Positions 8,388-14,664 of a stretch of DNA of 16,646 bases are shown piece after piece. This DNA comes from CALMFT01 sp041674565 (GTDB lineage Bacteria > Patescibacteriota > Gracilibacteria > Absconditabacterales > Absconditicoccaceae), in NCBI GenBank assembly GCA_041674565.1, contig JBAYVQ010000008.1:1-16646 (forward strand). The letters run 5' to 3'. The notes beneath the pieces were generated by a model, which was not told where the DNA came from, did no database searches, and saw only the letters and a program-made list of their open reading frames with translations. Position 1 is the stretch's first letter; the number at the start of each line of letters is the position of its first letter. The position numbers were made by a program, and so were the translations under genes.

Positions 8388-8388
8388 T

Positions 8389-8422
8389 AAAGAAAATGAG
8401 ACATTAATGTCTCATTTTCTTT
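8389..8422 (+). terminator. Strong hairpin terminator after the 7938 gene
   Basis: A perfect 15-bp stem (8389-8403 with 8408-8422) around a TTAA loop. One arm starts AAAGAAAA and the other ends TTTTCTTT, so it can act as a terminator with the U-tract in the stem. It starts two bases after the stop codon. Confidence 0.88.
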
Positions 8423-8442
8423 ATACCTCATCACTAATATAT

Positions 8443-8470
8443 TTGCATGCGCCAAGAATAAATCTAGTAT
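8443..8470 (+). promoter_or_regulatory. Putative promoter of csaA
   Basis: TTGCAT (8443-8448), 16 bp, TAGTAT (8465-8470); ATG 26 bases downstream. Confidence 0.5.
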
Positions 8471-8495
8471 CCAATATATTTACACAAAGTAGATC

Positions 8496-8825
8496 ATGCT
8501 AACACGAGAAGAATTTGAAAAAGTAGATATGAGAGTGGGTACGGTCATAGACGTACAAGATTTTCCTGAAGCAAAAAATCCAGCTTATCAAATCTGGATT
8601 GATTTTGGTGATGAGGTTGGGATCAAGAAAACGAGTGCGCAGGTGACGAAACTCTACAAGAAAGAAGATATACTTGGTAAACAAGTTGTTGCTGTTGTTA
8701 ATTTTCCTCCCAAACAAATCGCTAGTTTTATGTCCGAATGCCTCATACTCGGCGCCATCAACGGCAAAGATATTACCCTCCTCCAACCCAACCTGCCTTG
8801 CGATAATGGATTGAGAATCGGGTAA
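8496..8825 (+). CDS. csaA: CsaA-like tRNA-binding domain protein
   Basis: 109 residues covering the complete OB-fold tRNA-binding domain. Family motifs are almost all present: FEKVDMRVGTVIDVQDFPEAKNPAY, WIDFG, the KTSAQVT segment, LGKQVVAVVNFPPKQIASFMSE, and LLQP with NGLRIG at the end. CsaA proteins form dimers, bind tRNA non-specifically and have been reported as chaperone or secretion-related in Bacillus; the true role is unclear. No TGA and no CGA or CGG; the single Trp is TGG and conserved Arg are AGA. Own promoter; no Shine-Dalgarno. Confidence 0.92.
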   Translation: MLTREEFEKVDMRVGTVIDVQDFPEAKNPAYQIWIDFGDEVGIKKTSAQVTKLYKKEDILGKQVVAVVNFPPKQIASFMSECLILGAINGKDITLLQPNLPCDNGLRIG

Positions 8826-8832
8826 CTAAACT

Positions 8833-9144
8833 CGTCATCCTGAGCCCCGCAGTACTGCGGGGTAAACTCCACGAAGGATCTGCTTAACGTCTCCGTCATT
8901 GCGAGCGAAGCGAAGCAATCCAATGTATTCTTATATGTTACTTTTTGCACGAGTCCAAAAAGTAACTCCCGCAGTACTGCGGGATAAACGCCAAGACCCA
9001 TCAAACGCAGTGTTATGTTTTGCGACCCCATCATTGCTTATCTCACGAAGTTGGCGATTACCCATCCTTCGGACGGGACCCAACTCGCCAACCTATGTTT
9101 TCCACTACTATCCATGTCTCGCTCACGGATTCACACCGTGCGTT
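8833..9144. repeat. Cluster of short extragenic palindromes and dispersed repeats
   Basis: No gene is visible here on either strand, even with TGA as sense. The DNA is built of repeat words: a CATCCTGAG...GAAGGATCT element holding the 18-bp palindrome 8845-8862 (CCCCGCAGTACTGCGGGG); the 29-base element 8894-8922 (CGTCATTGCGAGC...), identical to 14066-14094; an inverted repeat 8937-8946 / 8957-8966 (GTTACTTTTT); and a second GCAGTACTGC palindrome at 8968-8983. Similar words are, from memory, scattered in genomes of several unrelated phyla. The stretch 8984-9144 has no recognised content. Confidence 0.7.
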
Positions 9145-9147
9145 TGA

Positions 9148-9231
9148 TAGCTTACAACTTGGCTTTTCAGCTTTTTCGCTTTTCTGCTCTTTAGCTTTGC
9201 GCTTATTTGTCCCAACTTTGTCTTTGCCTTT
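9148..9231 (+). repeat. AGCTTT-type irregular repeat, copy 2, with 31-base core
   Basis: Irregular 8-9 base units (CAGCTTTT, TCGCTTTT, CTGCTCTTT, AGCTTTG) lead into a 31-base core, 9201-9231, that is identical at 9931-9961 and 10693-10723. The core contains TTGTCCCAAC and ends in TTGCCTTT, which supplies the -35 element of the RNA promoter that follows. Confidence 0.75.
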
Positions 9232-9251
9232 CTGGTATGTTTGATTATACT
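9224..9251 (+). promoter_or_regulatory. Putative promoter of short RNA A
   Basis: TTGCCT (9224-9229) at the end of the repeat core, 16 bp, TATACT (9246-9251). Copy 3 of the repeat has the same arrangement with TATATT. Confidence 0.45.
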
Positions 9252-9257
9252 GGTAAT

Positions 9258-9334
9258 AATGCGATCAGCAATGATCCTTGTGAAACACACGATGTTTCGG
9301 CTGTCCTCGAGAAACACTTTCGAGGCATTTTTTT
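9258..9334 (+). ncRNA. Predicted short structured RNA A
   Basis: Between the promoter at 9224-9251 and a terminator lies about 75 bases with three consecutive hairpins: GATCA/TGATC (9263-9267, 9272-9276), GAAACA/TGTTTC (9282-9287, 9293-9298) and the terminator stem CCTCGA/TCGAGG (9305-9310, 9320-9325) followed by seven T. The T run meets the stop codon of the convergent PemK-like gene. A reading frame from ATG 9260 crosses the terminator and looks incidental. No known RNA family recognised. Confidence 0.4.
9305..9334 (+). terminator. Rho-independent terminator of RNA A
   Basis: Stem CCTCGA/TCGAGG with a 9-base loop, then CA and TTTTTTT. On the minus strand the hairpin is preceded by A and not followed by T, so it works only for plus-strand transcripts, although the plus strand has no protein gene here. 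Confidence 0.7.
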
Positions 9335-9755
9335 ATAACAAAAACTCAACGCATCTGTTTATGATATACTTCAAAAAGGTTTGCTTAGCACGTTTTTCGC
9401 TGACTTTACAAAATAGCCTCTTTTTATCTATAAATTTTATCTGATTGAATACACCCCAGCATTGTTTCAATCAATCAAATTTCTGATATCATCTTATCTC
9501 TATGTAATATTTATCCATCCATTGATGATATTTAGTAGTCAGTGGTAATATCCGAATCAGCCCGTTTCCAAGGTTATTCTTGATAACTAAACCAACTCTT
9601 TTGAATTTTCCATCTTTACTTATCTCATTTCACACATTCACTCACTCCCGATACCACCAAAATTCACCAGCGTCAGCAGTCTGCGCACGAGCAACAAACT
9701 CCAAGCTTTTCTTTCTCTCATTTCGTTTATCAAATAATGCTGGTGTTTTTTGCAT
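9333..9755 (-). CDS. PemK/MazF-like toxin (endoribonuclease)
   Basis: 140 residues, seen only when TGA is sense. The pattern FDxWNxRKK (residues 8-16) and GEFWWYxEGVNVGNE (30-44), then FKRVGLVIKNN, LPLTTK (70-75) and KKRLFCKV, matches a PemK/MazF-type family common in Patescibacteria, in which WN-xx-KK and GExWW...GxNxGxE are hallmarks. Gly38, 42, 89 and 95 are TGA. The W of WN is CGA at residue 11, while Arg14 next to it is AGA; CGG at 36 and 68 probably also mean Trp. MazF relatives cut mRNA. No protein antitoxin is adjacent. ATG 9755 fits the family N-terminus; the frame is open further to a GTG. A conserved Arg-Pro is Arg-Val here. Confidence 0.8.
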
Positions 9756-9832
9756 GTCATATTTCCACAGACTATAAAAGATCCATAGAATAATTTTCCC
9801 ATTCACGAAAAATATGGACTAAAGTGCGAAAT

Positions 9833-9868
9833 CTCCCTCCCTGTGAAGGGAGGGTTGGGGAGGGTTTA
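9833..9868. repeat. CCCTCCC/GGGAGGG palindromic repeat
   Basis: CTCCCTCCC, a short TGTGAA loop, GGGAGGG, then GGGGAGGG. This form of G-rich intergenic element is, from memory, common in many unrelated genomes. Bases 9756-9832 hold nothing I recognise apart from possible upstream sequences of the PemK-like gene. Confidence 0.6.
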
Positions 9869-9869
9869 T

Positions 9870-9961
9870 TTTCCAGCCCTTTCGCCCTTCCGCTTTTCTG
9901 CTTTTCTGTTTTTCTGCTCTTTAGCCTTCAGCTTATTTGTCCCAACTTTGTCTTTGCCTTT
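9870..9961 (+). repeat. AGCTTT-type irregular repeat, copy 3, with 31-base core
   Basis: Units such as CCGCTTTT, CTGCTTTT, CTGTTTTT and CTGCTCTTT, then the 31-base core (9931-9961) identical to copies 2 and 4. It shares a further stretch (TTTTTCTGCTCTTTAGC-like) upstream of the core with copy 2. Confidence 0.75.
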
Positions 9962-9981
9962 CTGACATATTTGATTATATT
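9954..9981 (+). promoter_or_regulatory. Putative promoter of short RNA B
   Basis: TTGCCT (9954-9959), 16 bp, TATATT (9976-9981); the same geometry and the same repeat-derived -35 as RNA A. Confidence 0.45.
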
Positions 9982-9983
9982 GA

Positions 9984-10065
9984 TGGCATGTTAGTAATGA
10001 TATACCATGATGCCAGATGGACATGTGATATCTCATAAGACCCACACATGTGGGTCTTTTATTTT
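9984..10065 (+). ncRNA. Predicted short structured RNA B
   Basis: A promoter-to-terminator unit of about 80 bases. A long-range stem TGGCAT/ATGCCA (9984-9989, 10010-10015) precedes the terminator stem at 10038-10057. The sequence is not similar to RNA A outside the promoter and repeat, but the arrangement is: repeat, promoter, structured 80-base unit, terminator, convergent RNase-like gene. No known family recognised. Confidence 0.38.
10038..10065 (+). terminator. Rho-independent terminator of RNA B
   Basis: An 8-bp stem AGACCCAC/GTGGGTCT (10038-10045, 10050-10057) with an ACAT loop, then TTTATTTT. It overlaps the stop codon of the convergent NYN gene. Confidence 0.75.
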
Positions 10066-10535
10066 CAAAGAATATGTTCAAGATTAGAAAGGTCGACTAT
10101 AGAGTTGCCAGTTGCCTTGGTTAATAAACTAGAAGTATCCTGAGATCAAGGAGTAAATACCTTTCACATAGCTCCCTTGCGTACGAAGTAATACACCAGA
10201 GAATTATAGTCTCCGTCTCCAGTTGCTAGAAAAAATTGATTGGTTAGCCCAATGTGTCGATCGTCTACAGCATATATAGCTACATCTATATCTACATTAC
10301 CTTTGATATGTTGATTTTTAAGTATCATTGTTTCTTTGAATACTATTTCATAGCCACAATCTCTTAGATAATTATATAATCATACATATGTCTCTACATA
10401 TCATATAAACATAACAAGCCTATCAATAGCATATCTTTGCTTCATATATCTATAGTACTTCGCCCAATCTATGATCCATCCGAGCTTACATATGCCCTTA
10501 TGGATATTTTGCATATCAATATAAACAACTCTCAT
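10059..10535 (-). CDS. NYN (LabA/DUF88-type) PIN-like nuclease domain protein
   Basis: 158 residues, visible only with TGA as sense (Gly45, 52, 124, 130, 157). The NYN pattern is clear: YIDMQNIHKG with Asp7 and Asn10 at the end of strand 1, HIKGNVDIDVAI with Asp82 and Asp84, and FFLATGDGDYNSLV with Asp107 and Asp109, followed by a VxxKGAMGKVF strand. These acidic residues form the metal site of PIN-like RNases. The domain is complete and stands alone. NYN proteins are generally taken as RNA nucleases; the target is unknown. It ends facing RNA B and starts about 230 bases from the hicBA promoter on the other strand. One CGA (residue 93) lies in a variable position. Confidence 0.86.
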
Positions 10536-10628
10536 ACAAGCAGCCAAAATAAATCGTCGTCACTATTAATTCTTTCATCTACGAAAAAAACAGAAAAATA
10601 TACGAAAACCCATACGACGACAAAAAAC

Positions 10629-10648
10629 GGACGTATAAAAATACGTCC
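10629..10648. repeat. GGACG...CGTCC inverted repeat, copy 1
   Basis: GGACGTAT and ATACGTCC around AAAA, followed by CTAC. A second version with compensating arms (GGACGCAC/GTGCGTCC) is at 14160-14179, also followed by CTAC, so pairing rather than sequence is kept. Confidence 0.6.
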
Positions 10649-10658
10649 CTACAAATAT

Positions 10659-10723
10659 CCTTTTGCCTTTCGCTTTAAGCTTTCAGCCTTTCGCTTATTT
10701 GTCCCAACTTTGTCTTTGCCTTT
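10659..10723 (+). repeat. AGCTTT-type irregular repeat, copy 4, with 31-base core
   Basis: Units TTTTGCC, TTTCGCTTTAAGC and TTTCAGCC, then the core 10693-10723 identical to copies 2 and 3. Downstream sequence differs from copies 2 and 3 directly after the core and no good -10 is at the matching place. Bases 10536-10628 hold nothing else recognised. Confidence 0.7.
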
Positions 10724-10763
10724 GCATTACTAAATAATTACAAAACGAGTCAGCAGAAATATG

Positions 10764-10791
10764 TTGCATTTATTGATGACTCCATTACTCA
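10764..10791 (+). promoter_or_regulatory. Putative promoter of hicBA
   Basis: TTGCAT (10764-10769), 16 bp, TACTCA (10786-10791); it places transcription just upstream of the ATG at 10821 and supports that start over ATGs at 10761, 10776 and 10791 in the same frame. Confidence 0.35.
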
Positions 10792-10820
10792 TGAATCATA
10801 TTAACACTGTTTGCAAAACA

Positions 10821-11042
10821 ATGCAGGTAAAGTTGGTAAAAGAAAAAAAAGATATGTATTATGCCGAAGCGATATGATTCGAGAATGTTTTTGCACAAGG
10901 TAAAAATCCACAAGATACACTTCAAAACCTCCTCCATGTATATGAGATGATGCAAGGACATGTATACACAAGCACTATAAGCAAACAATACTTATCTCAA
11001 CTAAATACCCTCGACTTTACGTCAATAACGCTAGATGTATAA
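10821..11042 (+). CDS. hicB: HicB-like antitoxin
   Basis: 73 residues: MQVKLVKEKKDMYYAEAIGFENVFAQGKNPQDTLQNL is the usual HicB partial RNase H-like fold (two strands, a variable loop, then a Gly and a helix). Gly19 is TGA at 10875. HicB binds and inhibits HicA, and in many systems also represses the operon through a C-terminal DNA-binding domain; the tail here is short (about 35 residues) with no clear helix-turn-helix or ribbon-helix-helix. The frame is open to ATG 10761. Its TAA overlaps the hicA ATG by one base (TAATG), so the two are translationally coupled. The identification leans partly on the adjacent hicA. Confidence 0.75.
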
Positions 11043-11266
11043 TGGGTATTATGAATTATACCTATGCTGATATCACAAAAAAACTCAGCAAATGTTGATT
11101 CATAAAAGACAGAGAGGGAAAGTGATCACATGAGTTATGGGCCAATCCCGCAACAGGACAAAAATTGCCTATCCCTCGTCACGGATCACATACGCTCTCC
11201 AAATGAGTCATCAAGAAAATAATCTTTGCCACGGGGTTATCTAACGAACAATTTCATATATTGTAA
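11042..11266 (+). CDS. hicA: HicA mRNA interferase toxin
   Basis: 74 residues. HicA toxins are small double-stranded-RNA-binding-fold RNases whose catalytic His lies in a G-S-H motif. Here KGSHELW has Gly28 (TGA at 11123), Ser29 and His30; the PIPRHGSHTLSKG segment (43-55) and GLSNEQF complete the pattern. TGA at 11096 and 11204 give Gly19 and Gly55. In a standard-code reading the protein stops after 18 residues. ATG 11042 overlaps the hicB stop; an in-frame ATG at 11051 would remove three residues. The conserved Arg of PRHG is CGT. Confidence 0.92.
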
Positions 11267-11271
11267 CAACA

Positions 11272-11295
11272 AAGAACGCGCCATGGCGCGTTCTT
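11272..11295 (+). terminator. Perfect palindrome after hicA, probable terminator
   Basis: A 24-base perfect palindrome (AAGAACGCGCCA and its complement) centred on CATG, starting six bases after the hicA stop. The right arm ends TTCTT but no long T run follows, so termination is likely rather than certain. Confidence 0.6.
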
Positions 11296-11357
11296 ATAAC
11301 TTATAACTAAAAACTTGTAACTCAGCCTTTCGCTTTAAGCCTTCCGCCTTCAGCTTA
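11296..11357 (+). repeat. AACTTATAACT-type repeat followed by AGCTTT-type repeat, copy 5
   Basis: 11296-11322 is built of TTATAACTT/TAACTAAAAACTT words, like 6687-6721 (inside rsmE) and 14194-14226. From 11324 it becomes the AGCTTT type (CTTTCGC, TTTAAGCC, TTCCGCC, TTCAGC). It ends at the stop codon of the convergent helicase gene. Confidence 0.6.
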
Positions 11358-11359
11358 TA

Positions 11360-12820
11360 CTATCTTCTAAATGGTTTTCTAGCAGCGCTGCCATCACGCG
11401 ATGGTCTATCGCTGGATCCGCTAGATCTTCATCCATGAGATGGGCGAGAAGGCGATCTCGTGTCTTGCGATCTTGGTGCTCTTGATTCTGATGGATGCGC
11501 AGCACGCGGTGCTCTTGTGTCTGGTACTCTACCTTGTGAAGGTCTTGACGCGGATCATCACTCTCTTTGCGGTCTGGAATCACGAGACGGTCTGTCAGCT
11601 TGCGGTCTACCAAAGGATCTTCTAGGTTCATGGGATTTTGGACCACGCTCTGCAGTCTGGCTATGTGAACTATTTGTATGAATCAATGGGTAAGGATGAT
11701 CGTTGATCAGTGGTATTTCTTGTTTGATTAGTTTAGTGATATCGTTCAGATATTTCTTTTCATCATGATCACAAAACACGATCGCTACACCACTAGCTCC
11801 TGCCCTGCCCGTTCTTCCGATACGATGCACGTAGGTCTCTGGCTCGGTAGGAATATCAAAAATAAATACATGCGAAAGTTGATCAATATCGATACCTCTT
11901 GCCGCAATATCAGTAGCCACTAGTACTCTAATTTTTTTGCTTTTGAGATTTGCTAAAGCAAGTTGTCTCGCATTTTGAGATTTGTTGCCATGGATCGCTG
12001 CGGCTTTGATATTTGCTGCTTCCAACACATCAGATACTTTGTTGGCACCGTGTTTAGTTTTGGTGAATACAATCGCACTCTCGATAGTAGGATCTTTCAA
12101 TAAGTGAATAAGCAGATTTTTTTTATCTGTTTTACCAACCATATACAGTTGTTGTTGGATAATTTCTACAGTGGATGACACGGGCGTGACAGTAATCTTG
12201 ACCGGGTCGTGTAAGATATTTTTCGCGAGATCCAAGATTGCTGAAGGCATGGTAGCCGAGAAAAATAAGGTTTGTCTTTTATTGGGGACTTTGGAAAGGA
12301 TCTTTTTTACGTCGTGGATAAATCACATATCCAACATACGATCCGCCTCATCCAAAATCAATATCTTCAAGCTTGCCAGACTAACGTGCTTTTGATTCAT
12401 CAGATCAAGCAACCTTCCTGGCGTTGCCACCAAGATATCCACTCCAGCACGCAGAGTTTTTACCTGAGGGACTTGAGATACACCACCAAAAATCACCGTA
12501 TGTTTGAGACCAGTATATTTACCATACGCAGCAAAACTTTCTCCAATCTGAATAGCGAGCTCTCTGGTAGGTGTAAGGATGAGCGTCTGAATACCATTGT
12601 GGATGGGCTGACGATTTGCTTTCTGATTATACAATATCTGTAAGGTAGGGATAGCGAACGAAGCGGTCTTGCCAGTTCCCGTTTGAGCACAACCAAATAC
12701 ATCTTTACCACTCAGTACTACTGGGATAGATTGGGCTTGGATAGGGGTCGGTACAGTGTAACCTTGTTCTGAAACGGCTTTTAGTATAGGAGCAATCAAT
12801 CATAATTCATCAAACTTCAT
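11360..12820 (-). CDS. DEAD-box RNA helicase (RhlE-like) with Arg/Ser-rich tail
   Basis: 486 residues, ATP-dependent RNA unwinding or remodelling. Motifs in order: FDELG at 3-7 (Gly7 = TGA), Q motif GYTVPTPIQ, AQTGTGKT (45-52), PTRELA, TPGR, DEADRMLDMG (157-166, Gly = TGA at 12323-12325), SAT (188-190), ARGIDID and HRIGRTGRAG (332-341). From about residue 375 a disordered tail rich in Arg, Ser, Pro and Gly runs to the end; it includes TGA at 11558, 11555 and 11429. All Arg, including those in motifs, use AGA, AGG, CGT or CGC; I find no in-frame CGA or CGG. Start ATG 12820 restores FDELG. The FDIPTEPETYVHR wording is typical of RhlE-type cold-shock helicases, but the subgroup is inferred. Confidence 0.95.
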
Positions 12821-12849
12821 AGTACATACAATAATAAAACAGTTAGTCC

Positions 12850-12877
12850 ATTATACAGTAATGCACAGATAAATCAA
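12850..12877 (-). promoter_or_regulatory. Promoter of the DEAD-box helicase gene
   Basis: On the minus strand TTGATT (12877-12872), 16 bp, TATAAT (12855-12850); the ATG is 30 bases downstream. Divergent from the promoter at 12897. Confidence 0.6.
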
Positions 12878-12896
12878 ATGAGTATTGGGCTCAACA

Positions 12897-12924
12897 TTGT
12901 AATCTCAAGCACAAAAACTATGTA
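12897..12924 (+). promoter_or_regulatory. Possible promoter of the GT8 gene
   Basis: TTGTAA (12897-12902), 16 bp, TATGTA (12919-12924). It would put the AGCTTT-type repeat copy 6 in a 5' leader of about 100 bases. Confidence 0.4.
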
Positions 12925-12949
12925 TCAAGCCATACAAACAATGTTTGCG

Positions 12950-13024
12950 CCTTCAGCCTTGAGCTTTCCGCCTTAAGCTTTGAGCCTTCAGCCCTTGAGC
13001 CTTTTCGCTTTTTAGCTTTTTAGC
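12950..13024 (+). repeat. AGCTTT-type irregular repeat, copy 6
   Basis: About nine units of 8-9 bases (CTTCAGCC, TTGAGC, TTTCCGCC, TTAAGC, TTTTTAGC) without the 31-base core, ending seven bases before the GT8 start codon, much as copy 1 does before rsmE. Confidence 0.65.
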
Positions 13025-13030
13025 TCTACC

Positions 13031-13993
13031 ATGTCCGAGCCCATACATCTCGTCATCTGTATTGATGCCAACACACATTTCCAGAAACAGTGTATGGTCA
13101 TGCTTTTTTCCTTACTTACGCACAACCAATACCCTATCCAGTTACACATTATCCACACCCTAGACGCAAAGGAGACCTTCCAAATAGGGCGAGATAGCAT
13201 CAGTCATTTCGTCAATACCACCAATGTAACACTAAACCGATACCCTATCGACGAAACAAGCCTTGCTAAACTGGGTATCAAAGTATACAACAATCTTCCT
13301 CTTACCACCTATTTCAGACTTCTGACACCCAATCTACTACCAGAGACAATTACTAAGTGCTTGTATCTTGATGGAGATATGATAATCAGAGACGACATCG
13401 GTGCCCTCTACAATACAGATATCAGCGCTCACCGAGTAGCCTGAGTCGCTACCAACGTGCTCACCAGCCACATGCAAAACATCCAAGTAAACCAATATAT
13501 CAACGCTGGCGTGCTACTTATCAATATATCCGCACGAAGAAACAATAACGTATCTAGCACTATCATCAACTTTTGCGCCACCTATCCCAACGGCTTACAA
13601 GGCACGCAACCCATCATGGGCGATCAATGCGGTATCAACTACGTATGTCGCGAGCACATCCTCACTCTAGCACCGCAATACAATACCACGCCAGTGTGGT
13701 TCCATTTGTATGATTTTGATAGCAGTAGCCTTGGGTATGAACAAACTCTGATAACCCAGGCGGTCACCAATCCTGTTATCTTGCACTTCGCAGGGACAAA
13801 CAAACCAGCAGACTGGATTAGCTTTCACCCCTTTTCACTAGAGTACTACAACTACATGTTTCGTTCAGGATTGGTAGAAGTATGAGACTTTTTCAAGTAT
13901 GTTGTCCACTTTTTCAGCTACCCACTCAACTACGCTCGACCTATCTTACCGCTTCTCAAGACCGTCAAACACAGCTTGATTGATAAGAAATAA
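13031..13993 (+). CDS. Family GT8 glycosyltransferase
   Basis: 320 residues; retaining sugar transferase using UDP-sugars, of the type that decorates lipopolysaccharide or surface glycans. Seen: HLVICIDANTHF at the N-terminus, TYFRLLTPNLLP, the metal-binding YLDGDMIIRDDI (DxD), INAGVLLINISA-x-R, GDQCGINYV, and LHFAGTNKPADWISFHP near the end. TGA at 13442 and 13883. In the INAGVLLIN motif the family has WR; the bases are CGA-AGA, giving Trp-Arg. Other Trp are TGG (VWF, DWI). No signal peptide. There is no other glycan gene adjacent, so the product is unknown. Confidence 0.93.
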
Positions 13994-14065
13994 TCAGACA
14001 CCACCAAACGATTGAGAATGTTGACAAAAAAATTATCATTGGACGTATTACCATATATCCCTGCT

Positions 14066-14160
14066 CGTCATTGCGAGCGAAGCGAAGCAATCCACAGCAG
14101 TGCAATATAGATTGCCACGCCATGACCACAAAATGATTCCCGTCATAACTCGCAATGACG
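14066..14160. repeat. CATTGCGAGC-type element with terminal 12-bp inverted repeat
   Basis: 14066-14077 (CGTCATTGCGAG) is perfectly inverted at 14149-14160. The first 29 bases equal 8894-8922. The inside holds GATTGCCACG words usual for this kind of element. It is followed directly by the inverted repeat at 14160-14179. Confidence 0.75.
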
Positions 14161-14226
14161 GACGCACAAAAGTGCGTCCCTACGGCACAGAAGAACTAAT
14201 AACTTTTAACTAATAACTTGAAACTC
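14160..14226. repeat. GGACG...CGTCC inverted repeat, copy 2, and AACTAATAACTT repeat
   Basis: GGACGCAC/GTGCGTCC (14160-14167, 14172-14179), then 14194-14226 built of AACTAATAACTT words. The rest of the gap 13994-14065 contains TTGACA at 14021 without a convincing -10, and nothing else recognised. Confidence 0.6.
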
Positions 14227-14228
14227 TT

Positions 14229-14660
14229 ATGTCCCATACACAACTTATCCACACGATCCAGACTCTTTCTCCAGACAAACAACAACAGTTGCGGGAGCTT
14301 TATCAACTTATAGACAAACTATACCAACAATATGGTAATAAGCTCTTGGACACTAATATCCTAGAAACTATCGGTAAAGATAGTACTGATCTTGCTCAAC
14401 TCATACAGCATACTCACGAAACTGTAGGTTTGCCTGCTGTGCACGACCTCGTACCAGAATTAGAAAGAGTATGTGATCTCCATATCATGGAAATTACCGC
14501 AAAAGACCCACAGTCTATTGGTCAACGCATTCAAGCAAAGCAAAAAGATAGTCAGATCCATTTGCATCAAGACGACATCGTAGGCATCAAAGTACAATCC
14601 AGCGACGGACAAAAGTACGAAAGGACGATTGATAAAGATATAGCAAAACTCACTCGTTAA
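14229..14660 (+). CDS. Hypothetical helical protein, possible ATP synthase delta-like C-terminus
   Basis: 143 residues, no TGA, no CGA, no signal or membrane segment. The first 110 residues are helical (LSPDKQQQLRELYQLIDKLYQQYG onward), then a beta-like end DIVGIKVQSSDGQKYERTIDKDIAKL. Helical bundle followed by a beta strand with G-x-x-V and DG, then a final helix, is the layout of the F1F0 ATP synthase delta subunit, but no firm motif supports it and no other ATP synthase gene is adjacent. It starts directly after a repeat and 4 bases of spacer separate its stop from the next ATG, so it probably forms an operon with the membrane protein. Confidence 0.7.
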   Translation: MSHTQLIHTIQTLSPDKQQQLRELYQLIDKLYQQYGNKLLDTNILETIGKDSTDLAQLIQHTHETVGLPAVHDLVPELERVCDLHIMEITAKDPQSIGQRIQAKQKDSQIHLHQDDIVGIKVQSSDGQKYERTIDKDIAKLTR

Positions 14661-14664
14661 GCAC

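Noticed and set aside
9260..9444. Plus-strand frame from ATG in RNA A across the terminator
   Set aside because: It crosses a strong terminator and lies opposite the PemK-like gene; no recognisable protein.
9866..10081. Minus-strand reading frame with Lys-rich end through repeat copy 3
   Set aside because: It is the translation of the AGCTTT-type repeat and overlaps the NYN gene end and a terminator; the Lys/Ala-rich peptide comes from the repeat words.
9148..10723. CRISPR array formed by the repeated cores
   Set aside because: Only three copies, spaced about 730-760 bases apart with genes between them; no regular spacers and no cas genes.
11350..11646. Minus-strand frame with MVQNPMNLED overlapping the helicase tail
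   Set aside because: Out-of-frame reading of the Arg/Ser tail; the helicase frame is restored by reading TGA as Gly.
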